DNA of 64,000 nucleotides from Prorocentrum cordatum (GCA_963575745.1 CAUYUJ010018726.1:303496-367495), one strand, 5' to 3'. Counted from the stretch's first letter, positions 1 to 11,075 are shown. The notes: a model not told the origin generated them from the sequence alone. Translations and numbers: made by a program.

Positions 1-91
1 CAGCCTCTCACGCGAGGGATCGCGGAACCGCTCGGCGCGGGGACGGGATCCCAGCCCGAGGCAGGCGCCCCGGCGTGAACTCTTCGGGGCC

Positions 92-1942
92 GTGCCCGCC
101 GTCCGACCCACGGACCCGCGTCGCGGCCTACTGGGCGATCGCGACTTACTGGCGCGCGAGGGACGCGGGGGCCCCGCTCGTGGGACCAACCCGCTCCTCG
201 ACGGACCCTCGGTCCTTGGGCAACTCACCGGCCAGTCGCCCCACGGGGGCGGGATGGGTGGAGAGCGTGCCGGTGGTCCGGACGACGCCGGGGCACCTGG
301 GGCCCTGGGCGGCCTTACGGCCGAGGCCGAAGCCCAGATCATCGAGCGGTTGGATCGCCAGAACCGCCTCACCGAACGCCACGTCCTTGCCGCCGAGCGG
401 CAGGCGCGGGCCACCGAGGGCGACAAGAAGGCCCGGGGCACCCGGGCGGGGATCGGTCGGGACGAGGAACTGGACCTCTACATAGCCAGAGGATGCAACA
501 CCTTCGTGGTCGAGGCTTGTGAGGGGATCACTGGAAAAGGACCTGTTCGACTCTCTCAAGCGCATGTGTGCGCACTCCAAGAGCGCGCTCAAGACGATCG
601 GGTTTCCCTGCCTGGTTACCAACCGCGTGGCGCACGGCTACGCGGCGCTCGCCTTTGGGACGGGCCCACACGACCTGGGAGTGGATGACTGCATCCCGGC
701 GCGCGACGAGGACTTCGACGGCTACAGGCTCCCTGTGGACGACAAATTGGAGCCCCACCAGCGACCCGCCACACACATGGCGACCTGGTTTAAGAGGGCC
801 CGATGCGAGATCCAGATGTTCGAGTCCATCGTGGGAGTAGCGCACGGGGCTGAGCGTCGGCGGTCGCTGGGTTTCTTGGAGGCGGCCTTCGAGAGGGATC
901 CCTCGGAGTTCCCAGACCACTGGGTCAAGGATCTGTGGGGGGAACTCCGGAGTACCTGGGTCGAAGAGCTACGGGAGCTTAGACGTCGGATCTGCTGGGA
1001 GCTCGACACCGAGAACCCAAGGAAGGAGGACATCAAGTACATCCTGCTCATGCCGGGGAATGGCTACGACCTGCCCCGAACGTTCGACCTCGGGGATCCG
1101 AATGCCTACTACCAGCGCAGGTAGTTGTACCCCGGCGTAAGGCCGCGCTCACGCGCCTCCTCAATGGGCAACTGAACGCCCACCTTACGAAGAGACCGCC
1201 GAAGGCGGGAGGGGGTGATGAGATAGGCGAGTTCCAGCCCTCGGCGCTAGGCGACGACAGGCCCAAGGCGGGGGCTGGGCCCCAGCCGAAGGCGGGGCCC
1301 AAGGCGGGCACCGGTGCCCCAGCGGGGACGGCACCCAAGAGGGCGTACCCGGCGGCCAAGGAGTTGACACGCCAGGAGCGTACGCGCTCCGTGGCACACG
1401 CACCCCGCAATAAGGACAACGTCCCTATCTGCTGGGGGGCTACCACGCACATGGGCTGCTCGCGGAAGGCTTGCGACTGCCCTAACTCCCATGACCCCAT
1501 CAAGTCAACGCGCGGGTTGGACTACACGGTGGTCATGCAGCTCACGAGGCGCGGGGGGCTCCTTGGGACGCCCCGGATCGATCCCGAACAGGTGGATGGG
1601 ATGATTGCGCAACTACGCTCGCAAGCCAAGGCAGCCGAGGCCGAGAAGGTCGGCGAGGACACCTCTCCCCCTGCTGCCCCTGACTCCCAGAAGGGAAAGG
1701 GCCGCGGCCAGGGCAGTGGCTCGCGAGCGGCGGGCGACCAGACGACTACGCTACTCTCCAGCTTACTGCGATGGAGTCCGACCTCCGGGAAGCGGTCAAG
1801 GGTCCCGACTTCGGATGGCTCGAGGACCACGACTGCCCACGCGCGGCGGCCACTTGGGACGCCCAGCCCACGGGGGAGGGACCGGAGCTTCGCCGCAAGC
1901 TCATGCAGGAGCTTGAGTCCGAAGGCATCTTCGCGCCTCTGA
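92..1942 (+). pseudogene. gag-like protein with CCCH zinc knuckle (frameshifted)
   Basis: The reading passes from frame 2 (92-~525) to frame 3 (~519-1124) and back to frame 2 (~1130-1942), so two frameshifts break it. The middle part is a charged helical region. A proline/lysine/glycine-rich linker with PKAG repeats follows at about 1260-1350. A compact Cys/His cluster at 1430-1492 has the spacing C-x8-C-x6-C-x3-H, close to the CCCH zinc-finger pattern. Such knuckles bind nucleic acid in retroelement Gag proteins. Its position directly before pol-type sequence fits a gag role. No function is expected of this copy. The family is not otherwise recognised. Confidence 0.55.
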
Positions 1943-3728
1943 AAGGGGCCAGTGAGTATCTGCAGAGCCACGTGCGCGGGCGCGTCATGGGAGCACGCCT
2001 GCGCGGGGAGCGCCTCACCGTGGAGCGGGCCCTCGAGGAGGCCGTGGACCGCGGCCATCGGGGACTCAGCAGCGAGGCGGCCGACCTGCACGAGGCGCTC
2101 AGCTGCGCCGCAGGATGCGTCTCCGAGGGCGGGGCCGAGGTCGGCCCGGTCGCCTGGGATGCTGACGGGCTGATAGGTCGCGGGTCTTACACCTTTTGGG
2201 ACGGGGACACCCGCATCCAGTGGGCCTTCCTCGACTACCGGGACCGCCTCAGCCCTGCGGAGGAGATGGGCCGGGCGATGGGCTTGGAGGTGGGCGACAC
2301 CGAGGAACGGCAGTGTTTGCTACTGCACGTAGCTGCCGGGGTGCTCCTGCTGCGCGCGGGCGAGGGCGAAGGTGAGCCCAGCCCGGATGCGGTGCAACAG
2401 TTGACCGCGGAGTACCGACGCGCACTGTGGGGGGAGGCCCACGAGGCGCTACGCGCCCTGGGCGACTCGCCCCCGTGGATTACGGCCATGGAGGCCGATG
2501 TCCGATCCTACGTCCACGACGCGGTGCACCCGCACCACGACAAGGACTATCGCTGCCTGGCAGCATGCCCCGTCGCCGACCTCGACGCCGTCACGCTCCA
2601 GGTGCACCGCGTCAATGGCAGTGGGCGCCTATGCGTCGACCACCTGATGGGAACGGGTGTTGGTGCGGAGGATCGAGTTATCCCGCTCCTGATCTGGCGC
2701 GGCCACATGCGCGTCTTGCGCCCTGGCACCCACGCGGAGGCAGTGGCCCTAGGCCAGCGCTGGGGGCACGCTGGCAGCCTGTCCCGAGAGATCGTCAGCG
2801 TCGGCTGGCGCGAGATGCTCGACGAGGGCCCGGACGTCGAACCCACCGTCCCAGGCAAGAGCGCGCCCTGCTGCAAGGCAGCGGAAGGTCGGGCTGGCCG
2901 CGCAGTTGGGCGCGCGCCGGCTTCGTTCGGAGAAAATCCGGCAGACGTCCAGGCCCGCCTCCTGGAGGCCAACGCGATACCACTTCGACACGACCCCGCG
3001 TTCGCGTACGGTCTGGTCGCCCAGGAGGTGTATGCCAGGTCTGGGAATTGGTCTGCCGCGCTCCGAGCCGAGGGTATCAGGGTGCTGGAGCCGATCGAAT
3101 ACTACGACGACCCTCTCCGAGAGCCGGCCCACGGCCGGACCACGACACCCTCGACCCTGCTGTTCGCGCGCGCGTACAGGAGGCCGCGCGGACCCCCATG
3201 GGCCCCGATGTGGCCAACGTCTGGTGCTGGGGTACACCGTGTGGCTCGTACACCGACCTCGGGCTCATGACCCAGCCCGGCGGGGCCCCGCAGGGGACCC
3301 GCACGTGGGAGCGCCCCGAGGGGGACGGCTCCAAGGAGTTCGAGCTCGTCGGTAACAGCCACACCCAGTTCACGTGCGACACCTGCCGCATCCTCCACGA
3401 TGCCGGCAAGGAGTTCCTCGTCGAGTCCTCTTGGCCTTCGGGCCGCTACCCCAAGATCTGGGACCAGGCCCCTATGCAAGAGCTGCGTCGAGCGACCGGG
3501 GCCATGATCGTCCCGATCCACATGTGCGCCTGGGGTAAGGCCCCGTTCGATGCGACAGAGAGCCGCTATCGCAAGGGCAGCTGGTGGCTCGTCAGCCCCC
3601 GGCTGTACTTGCACGCCCTGTTGCTGGCACGCCGATGCCCACGCGACCACCACCACGTCGAGCTGAAGGACCACGTGCCCGGCACGGGCATTAAGCGCAC
3701 CAAGGAGGCGCAGGTTTGGGCCCCCTGA
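1771..3728 (+). pseudogene. pol N-terminal region with C5-methyltransferase-like domain (frameshifted)
   Basis: Frame 1 is open from the ATG at 1771 to about 3135, then the sense reading moves to frame 3 until the stop at 3726-3728. The first ~400 codons are an unrecognised conserved-looking region (HHDKDY, PLLIWRGHMR). From about 2990 the sequence resembles a Rossmann methyltransferase: a glycine-containing motif I-like segment (ARSGNWSAALRAEG), then WGTPCGSYTDL, where PC matches motif IV of C5-cytosine methyltransferases, then FLVESSWPSGR in the motif VI position. The minus-strand ORF at 51943-53121 has the same motif order. Cytosine methyltransferases captured by dinoflagellate retrotransposons have been described. 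Activity of this frameshifted copy is unlikely. Confidence 0.5.
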
Positions 3729-3824
3729 TTTTGCACCGCGTGGGCAAAAGTGCTGAAGGGAGCCTATCACCGCTGGTCGGTGAGCCAGCTGCGACGGCAG
3801 CTGGCATCTGCATGGGAGGATGGC

Positions 3825-3832
3825 CCGGGGGC
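3825..3832. repeat. Left target-site duplication (8 bp)
   Basis: CCGGGGGC directly abuts the outer end of the left inverted arm. An identical 8-mer abuts the right arm at 8397-8404. Confidence 0.8.
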
Positions 3833-5628
3833 TGGATAGGGTCACGGGCATGTCGGGGATCAGATTAAGAATGATGAAAATGGTTTTCTCATGGTTCTAG
3901 GCCGCTTGCGGGCCGTGCGGTGCTGAAGTTGAAAATGGTTCATGGTGGTTTTGAAAATGGCCGCGCGCGGGTTTCAAATAGCTTCGGCGTCAAACTAGCA
4001 GCTTGGCGCGCCCGCCATTGGAAGGTATGATTACGCGCAACGCGGCCTTCGCTCAGGGGTGCCAGGGCAAGTGGCGCTTGATCCCCCTTCCCACTCTGCC
4101 CTGCAGTAGGCGGTGCGAGCCAAGGGCGTTTGAGCCTTCTCCGTGCCTCTTCGCATGCAGCCCGAGCTCGGCCTTTCAGCGCGCGGGTGTCTTTTGTTGG
4201 GCTAGTTGGAACTAGAGGTTGCGTCTCGAACCGAAAGAGCCAACATGTTTTGCCCCACCAATTACCGTTGCTACTGCACGCTGCTGGGGCCGCCGCCCAC
4301 GAAGGCATCCCCAGGTTCGCGCCGAGTCCGTCACATGTGAAACGTGCTGCGTTTGCAGGCTGGCCCGCGCCGAGTCCGCGGCATGTGAAGGGTTTGACAA
4401 CTCGGCGCCGCGCCGAGCAAGCTATCGCGCCCCCCCTACCCTCCCCATCGGCAGAAGCAGGGGCGCGTGCAAAAGGGCACTTGTTTAAGTTGTTGTATGT
4501 TTTTTCAAGTTTGTGCCTAGCAGCTCCGCGAAACTACTGCAGCACGCGCCTGTGCAGTCCATCGTTCCGTGTGTGTGTTGGGTAATTCGTTATTTTCCCT
4601 CCCCGCTCTGAGGTCGCCGCCCTGGGCGGCCGAATGACGAGAAACTTTGCTCAAACTTGCGCCGCAGGATGTGGAGTGAGAAGATATGGTACGATGCGGG
4701 ATCGATTACACATGTCTGCGGTAACTGCATATGCAACAAGGGGACGATTTGGGGAGACTCGTGGCCCGTCAAAGGAGGAGGACCATGAGCAGGAGCAACT
4801 GCAACAGGCGTGCGTCTAGGCGCGCGTGGCCCTGCCACTGCGTCAAAGAAAAACCGTGGTGACTATAATGATTATGGACGACCGGGGGGGGGCAGCTGCT
4901 TTGGCATTGGCGGTGCGCGCCGCAGGCATCTGGATATCTGGACAAACCGCGGGTGCAGCTGCAGGAAGTTCTTCCTGCCCTCGCACTTCCGCTCGTTCGC
5001 CAGCGAGACCTCCGCGCTTGTTTTGCGTGCTCGGTCGCGCCCGTGTTTCATGTTGCCCACAGCCACCTGGCACTCCATCTGAGAAATGGCCCCGGCCATG
5101 TTTCTCTGGAAAACTGCGCATGGGTCCCTGTTGGTGAACAGCCCTGGGATCGAGGCGCGCACCAACTCCAAACCTCGCTTTTCGCACTCCGCGATCGCCT
5201 CTTCCTGCACCATCAAGCGGCGGGCCAACCGCTTCTCGTCGGGCACCACGATCCGCTTGATGCCGCGCTTCTCGCACCTGTCCACGAAGGCGGCCACGCC
5301 CGGCCTGGACAGGAACGGCGTTGAACCTGGGGAAGCAAAAAAAATCGACGACAAATTCGGCGTGCGATTTTGCAATACTTCGCCGCGGGGGCGGTGGAAA
5401 CATGAAGGCGGGGGGGGGGGGTCGCTTGCTGTAGCAATTGCGTTGCGTAGCGTCTGGCACGCTAACAAATCCAGGGTTTCGCGCCGATGGGCGATGTTAC
5501 CTTCGGAAGAGGACGCGACGCGCCGCATTCCTCATCCAATGCCCTTGCGGTGTGTGGGGGCGTTGTGGCCCCGCCGTCCTGGGACGTTCTTCAAGACGAG
5601 CGTTTCCTGGGCGGTGGGGGGGGGGTGC
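3833..5628 (+). repeat. Left terminal inverted repeat
   Basis: Reverse complement of 6607-8396. The match starts at TGGATAG after the target duplication and ends in a G run near 5628, beyond which the two sides are unrelated. It contains the minus-strand recombinase-like ORF. Confidence 0.85.
4872..5528 (-). CDS. Serine-recombinase (resolvase)-like exon, left arm
   Basis: 218 codons from an ATG. Residues after about 68 align by eye with the second half of the serine recombinase N-terminal domain: a segment like 'VDRCEKRGIKRIVV', then DEKRLARRL in the place of the family's DRLSR motif, a helix, and AISQME in the place of the family's AQ-E. The part carrying the catalytic serine is absent. The first ~68 residues look non-coding. 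The sense part starts right after a pyrimidine-rich run ending in CCCCAG|G, so this may be one exon of a split gene. It is nearly identical to the mirror copy at 6707-7360. Alternative: a chance-preserved gene fragment. Confidence 0.5.
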   Translation of the reverse strand: MRRVASSSEGNIAHRRETLDLLACQTLRNAIATASDPPPPPSCFHRPRGEVLQNRTPNLSSIFFASPGSTPFLSRPGVAAFVDRCEKRGIKRIVVPDEKRLARRLMVQEEAIAECEKRGLELVRASIPGLFTNRDPCAVFQRNMAGAISQMECQVAVGNMKHGRDRARKTSAEVSLANERKCEGRKNFLQLHPRFVQISRCLRRAPPMPKQLPPPGRP

Positions 5629-6606
5629 CCCTGGCCGCCTTCGTTATCTGTGCCTTCTGCCGCGGCACGCTGGCGCCATCCACGTTCGTCATCGTCGACG
5701 CGCGTGTCGTGGCAGCCGCCTTCATCTTGGCAGGCATGGCGCGGGCGCCAGAAAACGAAACAAACATATGTTGCGCGGTGCCCGAACGCCGCAGGCGCGG
5801 CAGATAGGAGAGGGAAGGAGGAGCAGGAGCAGGAGCAGGAGCAGGAGGAATACAATTAGGCGGTGGATGGGGATGCGGGGGAAGGGGGGAATGGGGCGAG
5901 GAGGGGGGCGAGGAGGAAAACTGGGGGAGGGGGCAGCGAGGAGGAAGGAGGACGCGCGAGGGGGGGCGCGGCCCCCGCCGAGGCTTGAAAACGCTAGAGG
6001 GCGGCAGGGGCAACGCCGGCGACGGCGCCGACGAGGGTTGGGGCGGAGACAGAAGGGCGCGCCGGAAGTCGGTCCTGGACCGACTTCCGACGCGGGCCCG
6101 CGCCAGAAGTGGGTCCTGGACCGACTTCTGGCACAGCCCGGCGGCCGGCGCCAGAAGTTGGCCGACGGTCCGTGGGGGCCGTTCGAAGGGGGGCTCTTGC
6201 GCTGGCAGGAGCAAGCGGCAGGTCGGCGGCAGTCGGCGGGAGTAGGCGGGGCCCACCGGCTGAGGGCCCGCCAGAGCTGGCGGAGAGGCGGACGCTCTTG
6301 CCAACAGACGTTGGCGGGAGGTCGGCGGCAGCCGGCGGAAGTACGTGCAGCCTGCGGCCGACGGCCCGCAGGTGGCCGCGGAAGTACGTGCAGCCTACGG
6401 GCGACGGCCCAGGGGAGGTTCGTGTCGCCCGACAGAAGTCACAAATAGACTGCGGCGGACTGACAGCGGGGGCCGGCGGGGATCCCTGGGAGGCCCGCGG
6501 CAACCGGAGGAAGTAAGCGTGGACCACCCAACTGTAGCCATTCGTTGCTTTTTCGGGGCTCAAGCAGCGCGGGGGCAGCTTTTTCTGGACACGCTATCAT
6601 GGACGC
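5629..6606. other. Central spacer of the inverted-repeat element, with palindromes
   Basis: This is unique sequence between the arms. It holds an AGG-rich tract at about 5808-5960. Two neighbouring GC-rich palindromes follow: at 6066-6088 with arms GAAGTCGGTCC/GGACCGACTTC around one base, and near 6105-6129 with one mismatch. After these come degenerate GGCGGGAGT-type and CGGAAGTACGTGCAGCC repeats (6290-6420). No convincing gene is seen. Confidence 0.6.
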
Positions 6607-8396
6607 GGCACCCCGCCCCACCGTCCAGGAAACGCTCGTCTTGAAGAACGTCCCAGGACGGCGGGGCCACAACGCCCCCACACACCGCAGGGGCATTGGA
6701 TGAGGAATGTGGCGCGTCGCGTCCTCTTCCGAAGGTAACATCGCCCATCGGCACGAAACCCTGGATTTGTTAGCGTGCCAGACGCTACACTACGCAATTG
6801 CTACAGCAAGCGCACCCCCCCGCCTTCATGTTTCCACCGCCCCCGCGGCGAAGTATTGCAAAATCGCACGCCGAATTTGTCGTGGAGTTTTTTTTGCTTC
6901 CCCAGGTTCAACGCCGTTCCTGTCCAGGCCGGGCGCGGCCGCCTTCGTGGACAGGTGCGAGAAGCGCGGCATCAAGCGGATCGTGGTGCCCGACGAGAAG
7001 CGGTTGGCCCGCCGCTTGATGGTGCAGGAAGAAGCGATCGCGGAGTGCGAAAAGCGAGGTTTGGAGTTGGCGCACGCCTCGATCCCAGGGCTGTTCACCA
7101 ACAAGGACCCATACACAGTTTTCCAGAGACACATGGCCGGGGCCATTTCTCAGATGGAGTGCCAGGTGGCTGCGGGCAACATGAAACACGGGCGCGACCG
7201 AGCACGCAAAACAAGCACGGAGGTCTCGCTGGCGAACGAGCGGAAGTGCGAGGGCAGGAAGAACTTCCTGCAGCTGCACCCGCGGTTTGTCCAGATATCC
7301 AGATGCCTGCGGCGCGCACCGCCAATGCCAAAGCAGCTGCCCCCCCCCGGTCGTCCATAATCACTATAGTCACCACGGTTTTTCTTTGACGCAGTGGCAG
7401 GGCCACGCGCGCCTAGACGCGCGCCTCTTGCAGTTGCTCCTGCTCATGGTCCTCCTCCTTTGACGGGCCACGAGTCTCCCCAAATCGTCCCCTTGTTGCA
7501 TATGCAGTTACCGCAGACATGTGTAATCGATCCCGCATCGTACCATATCTTCTCACTCCACATCCTGCGGCGCAAGTTTGAGCAAAGTGTCTCGTCATTC
7601 GGCCGCCCAGGGCGGCGACCTGAGAGCGGGGGGGAAAATAACGAATTACCCAACACACACGCACAACGATGGACTGCACAGGCGCGTGCTGCAGTAGTTT
7701 CGCGGAGCTGCTAGGCACAAACTTGAAAAAAATACAACAACTTAAACAAGTGCCCGTTTGCACGCGCCCCTGCTTCTGCCGATAAGGAGGGTAGGGGGGC
7801 ACGATAGCTTGCTCGGCGCGGCGCCGAGTTGTCAAACCCTTCACATGCCACGGACTCTGCGCGGGCCAGCCTGCAAACGCAGCACGTTTCACATGTGACG
7901 GACTCGGCGCGAACCTGGGGATGCCTTCGTGGGCGGCGGCCCCAGCAGCGTGCAGTAGCAACGGTAATTGGTGGGACAAAACATGTTGGCTCTTTCGGTT
8001 CGAGACGCAACCTCTAGTTCCAACTAGCCCAACAAAAGACACCCGCGCGCTTAAAGGCCGAGCTCGGGCTGCATGTGAAGAGGCACGGAGAAGGCTCAAA
8101 CGCCCTTGGCTCGCACCGCCTACTGCAGGGCAGAGTGGGAAGGAGGATCAAGCGCCACTTGCCCTGGCACCCCTGAGCGAAGGCCGCGTTGCGCGTAATC
8201 ATACCTTCCAATGGCGGGCGCGCCAAGCTGCTAGTTTGACACCGAAACTATTTGAAACGCGCGCGCGGCCATTTTCAAAACCACCATGAAGCATTTTCAA
8301 CTTCAGCACCGCGCGGCCCGCAAGCGGCCTAGAACCATGAGAAAACCATTTTCATCATTCTTAATCTGATCCCCGACATGCCCGTGACCCTATCCA
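6607..8396 (-). repeat. Right terminal inverted repeat
   Basis: Mirror of 3833-5628, ending at TATCCA just before the second copy of the 8-bp duplication. It carries the plus-strand recombinase-like ORF. Confidence 0.85.
6707..7360 (+). CDS. Serine-recombinase (resolvase)-like exon, right arm
   Basis: 217 codons from an ATG. It is the mirror of the left-arm ORF, with a handful of substitutions (for example LVRAS versus LAHAS, NRDPC versus NKDPY). The recombinase-like part begins at about 6905, after TTGCTTCCCCAG, a plausible 3' splice site. The proline-rich end (after about 7270) may lie beyond a donor. That the reading frame is kept in both arms may only reflect their high identity and does not prove selection. 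Confidence 0.5.
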   Translation: MWRVASSSEGNIAHRHETLDLLACQTLHYAIATASAPPRLHVSTAPAAKYCKIARRICRGVFFASPGSTPFLSRPGAAAFVDRCEKRGIKRIVVPDEKRLARRLMVQEEAIAECEKRGLELAHASIPGLFTNKDPYTVFQRHMAGAISQMECQVAAGNMKHGRDRARKTSTEVSLANERKCEGRKNFLQLHPRFVQISRCLRRAPPMPKQLPPPGRP

Positions 8397-8404
8397 CCGG
8401 GGGC
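8397..8404. repeat. Right target-site duplication (8 bp)
   Basis: Identical to 3825-3832 (CCGGGGGC). Confidence 0.8.
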
Positions 8405-11075
8405 GCCCCCCAATTTCGCCCGGGCGAAGGCGCCCGGGCGCCTGCAGGGCGTCGACTTCACTGGAATCGAGCGCCTACAGGCTTCGGGGGACGGCTCAAA
8501 ATGCGGCAGGCTCAGCCCAGCCATGCATCGAGCTGGCGGGGCTTCCCAAGCCCCCCTTGGGAGAGACACAGGGGGGGGCGAGCGCGGGCAAGCCTCGCTC
8601 CCCTTGCGAGGACCCGGCAGGAGATATCGTGGACCTCGACGGGTGCAGCCCGGCTGAGCTAGCTACGGTCTACCTGACCTTCTGCACGGAGCACCCCGAG
8701 CATGATCCCGAGGCCATGCGGACTCTGGTTGGTCTGGGGGATCGGCTCCTCCAACGGACTGGGTCCCTGAAGGAGGCGGCCGCGCTGCTTAGGCGCGCGC
8801 GCCACGAGCGCTTGGGCAACCCTCTCCGCGGTGTCCTGGGGGGCAAGGTGGGGCGGTGTTTAAGCCGAGAGCACTTCGAGTGCGTCCGGGAGCTGGCGGA
8901 AGGAGGGGCGTCTGCGCGGCGGGGCGCGCCGCGGAGGCGCGAGCGGGCCCAGCCGCGCCCTAGCGTGCGAGCCCACATCGACGAGGCCTACCAGAAGGTA
9001 TAGGCTGATGCGACGTGGGGCATCGTCTTGGTAGCTTCCCAGGCGGCAGAGGGATTCACGACGGAGCTGGTGGGCCCCGAAGCAGCTACTGGACAGAACC
9101 CTATCGTCCGAGGGGCGCATGATCCACGCGATGCTCTCGGCCAACGCCGCCACTCATAAGCGCGACCACCCGCCGGCCGTCCAGCCACGCCGTCGGCAGG
9201 TGGCGAGGACGGCGGTATGGCACCGCGCGCGTCATCCGGGAGCGCGCCTTCTCTGCGCCAAGCGGGACGTCTCGCGGGCCTTCAAGTGGCTGGACATCGC
9301 CCCGGCGGATGTCGGGGACTTCGGCACTTCATTGCCGGGGGCCCACGCCGGCGTCGAGGGGGACATCAGAATCGTCTACCTAGCCATGGTGTTTGGGTGG
9401 ACAGGAGCCCCAGGTAATTACATGATGCTCGCCCTGGCGGCCAGGGAGCTCCACAAGAGTTATCGGCCTTGCGAGCCGCACTGGCACGACGCAGCCCACT
9501 TCCACTCGGAGTGGCTTATGGAGCCCGACATCGGGGTCCGGCCGTGGATGGCCTGCGACGCGGTGGACGCTTCCATACGGGAGCTATTCGGGTCCGAAGC
9601 GGTGAACGTCAGCAAACGGGACGCCGAGGGGGAGCCCTCTACTACTCAGATTATCTGGGGGCTCAGCATGGACTTCGAGCGCGAGCGAGTGGGACTCCCG
9701 GAGCCCAAGGCCATGAAGATGCGATTCCTCCTGGCGGAGCCGGAGCTGAGCTTCGGCTGCCGCATGGTACGGCTGCGAACCGCGAGGGAGCTAAGTGGGC
9801 TAGGCCAGTCCTGCGCTTGCGCAGCTCCCGCCCTGAGCCTGGAGCTCCCAGGGGTCCACCGGATGCTGTCGGGAGACCCGGGCCAGGCCTACGTCCACCC
9901 GCCGGGTGACACCGAGCAGGTAGAGGCTGCGTGGGACGACTGGCACCAGACCCTGGACTGGCTGCGCGTCTGCTTTGAGATGCCTGTCGAGGGTAACTTC
10001 GAGACCTCCTTTGAAGGCCTGCTAGGCCTACGCGAGGCCCTCGCGCTCCCGGGGGCGCTCGGCAGGTTACGCTGGCTGGGAGGCGATGCCACCCTGGACC
10101 AGATTGGCGCGCTGGACTGGACCTCGCGCGAATACATCGTGGCGGAGGCGGCCCCCTACCTGGAGACGCTCCGCTCCGCCCCCGGGGTCACCTGGCAGGG
10201 AGAGGGGCAGATCATCGCGGTGGTCGAGCTCCTTTGCCTGATAGCCCTGGCGGCTGAGTAAGGCCCGGACTGATTCCAGCTTCTCCTGCCGTACGTCACG
10301 GACAGCAGTAATGTCAGTCGTTGGCTGCGACGCCGCCGTGCACGGAACGCGTTGGCGCGCCATCTGCTTCGAGTCCTGGCCATGCTGGAGCTACGGTACA
10401 AGTTCCGGGTTGTGGACGGACTTTACTTGCGAACTTACCACAACGAGTTGGCCGACTTCGTGACTCGAGCCACGGTGGCGGAGGTGCGCCAGCGGATGGC
10501 GGAGGCGGGGTGGACCGAGTTATCACTGGCAGCCCCGTGGGGCGAGCTGGTGGAGGAGGCCGCCCAGCGCGAGCTGCGGATGCCAGGAGACGATGGCCCC
10601 TGGCGTGCGGCCGCGCTCCAAGTCAAGGGAGCCCGAGAGGCCCTGCCACGCTGCGCGCCCCTGCAAGTCGACGGGGCGCGGCTACTGGAGGTGGGAACCG
10701 CGTGGCCCCTCCCCTTCGGGGAGGCCTGGGAGAGCCTTGGCGGGTCGGCGCTGCTGGCGCCTTGGGATGTCGGCGACCGATGGGGCCCGGACGGCGGCGA
10801 CCACCCCAAGGACCCCGCAGGGGCACCACAGGTCCGCTGGGCGTGCGCGTCACTGTCGGAGGACCCCGGCGGACGCGAGGCAGCGGGCCTGGAGCGACTA
10901 CTGATCGCCATCCGGCCGCTGGGCGTGCCGCTCGACGCCCCCGTCAACTACGCCGCAGCGCGTCTGGGTGCGCGCTTGCGGCGCCTCGGCTATGTGGCTC
11001 TCTCCCCCGAGACGCGTCTTCTGTGCACGCACTTCGGCGATGTCACGGCGCGCGCGCGAGCGATCCAGGTTTGGG
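8405..11075 (+). pseudogene. Reverse transcriptase and RNase H of the DIRS-like element (decayed)
   Basis: An N-terminal segment is open at 8557-9003, stops, and continues as sense to about 9165. The RT body is in frame 2 at 9119-10261: CAKRDVSRAFKWLDI (palm), then YLAMVFGWTGAPGNYM, then EGEPSTTQIIWGLSMD. The place where the catalytic YVDD-type motif should precede EPDIGVRPW reads FHSEW, so the catalytic pair appears lost. Two stops (10259-10261 and 10271-10273) interrupt the same frame. The RNase H part follows: PYVTDSSNVSRWL with the catalytic-type Asp, and LRTYHNELADFVTR, typical of DIRS/Ngaro-like RNase H ends. The coding sense fades near 11075. A long poly-G near 8571 probably marks one frameshift. 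Confidence 0.7.

Larger units (their letters stand above)
3833..8396. mobile_element. 4.56-kb insertion with ~1.79-kb terminal inverted repeats
   Basis: The two arms (3833-5628 and 6607-8396) are near-perfect reverse complements that differ at scattered single bases and short indels. The outer termini read TGGATAGGGTCACGGG. An 8-bp direct repeat flanks the unit exactly, and it interrupts retroelement coding sequence, so it transposed as one unit. Each arm carries a serine-recombinase-like ORF, and the 978-bp centre is unique. Serine recombinases normally leave no target duplication, whereas 8-bp duplications are typical of DDE transposases such as hAT or P. The ORF may therefore be cargo and the unit non-autonomous. 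I recognise no published family. Confidence 0.85.
1..11075 (+). mobile_element. DIRS-like retroelement remnant, split by an insertion
   Basis: A degenerate retroelement occupies 1-3832 and 8405-11075. The order is gag-like, methyltransferase-like, reverse transcriptase, RNase H. The 3833-8396 insertion lies between the methyltransferase-like and RT parts. Removing it with one copy of the 8-bp duplication leaves the frame open across the join for about 250 nt, which suggests that both halves were one element. Frameshifts and stops occur throughout. The 5' end lies at or before base 1 and the 3' end merges into the 160-bp satellite. No LTRs or split inverted repeats were recognised, so the DIRS-like assignment rests on the RT/RNase H style and is moderate. 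Confidence 0.6.

Noticed and set aside
3102-3851. 249-codon minus ORF across the left end of the inserted element
   Set aside because: It crosses the retroelement/insertion boundary and is antisense to the methyltransferase-like frame.
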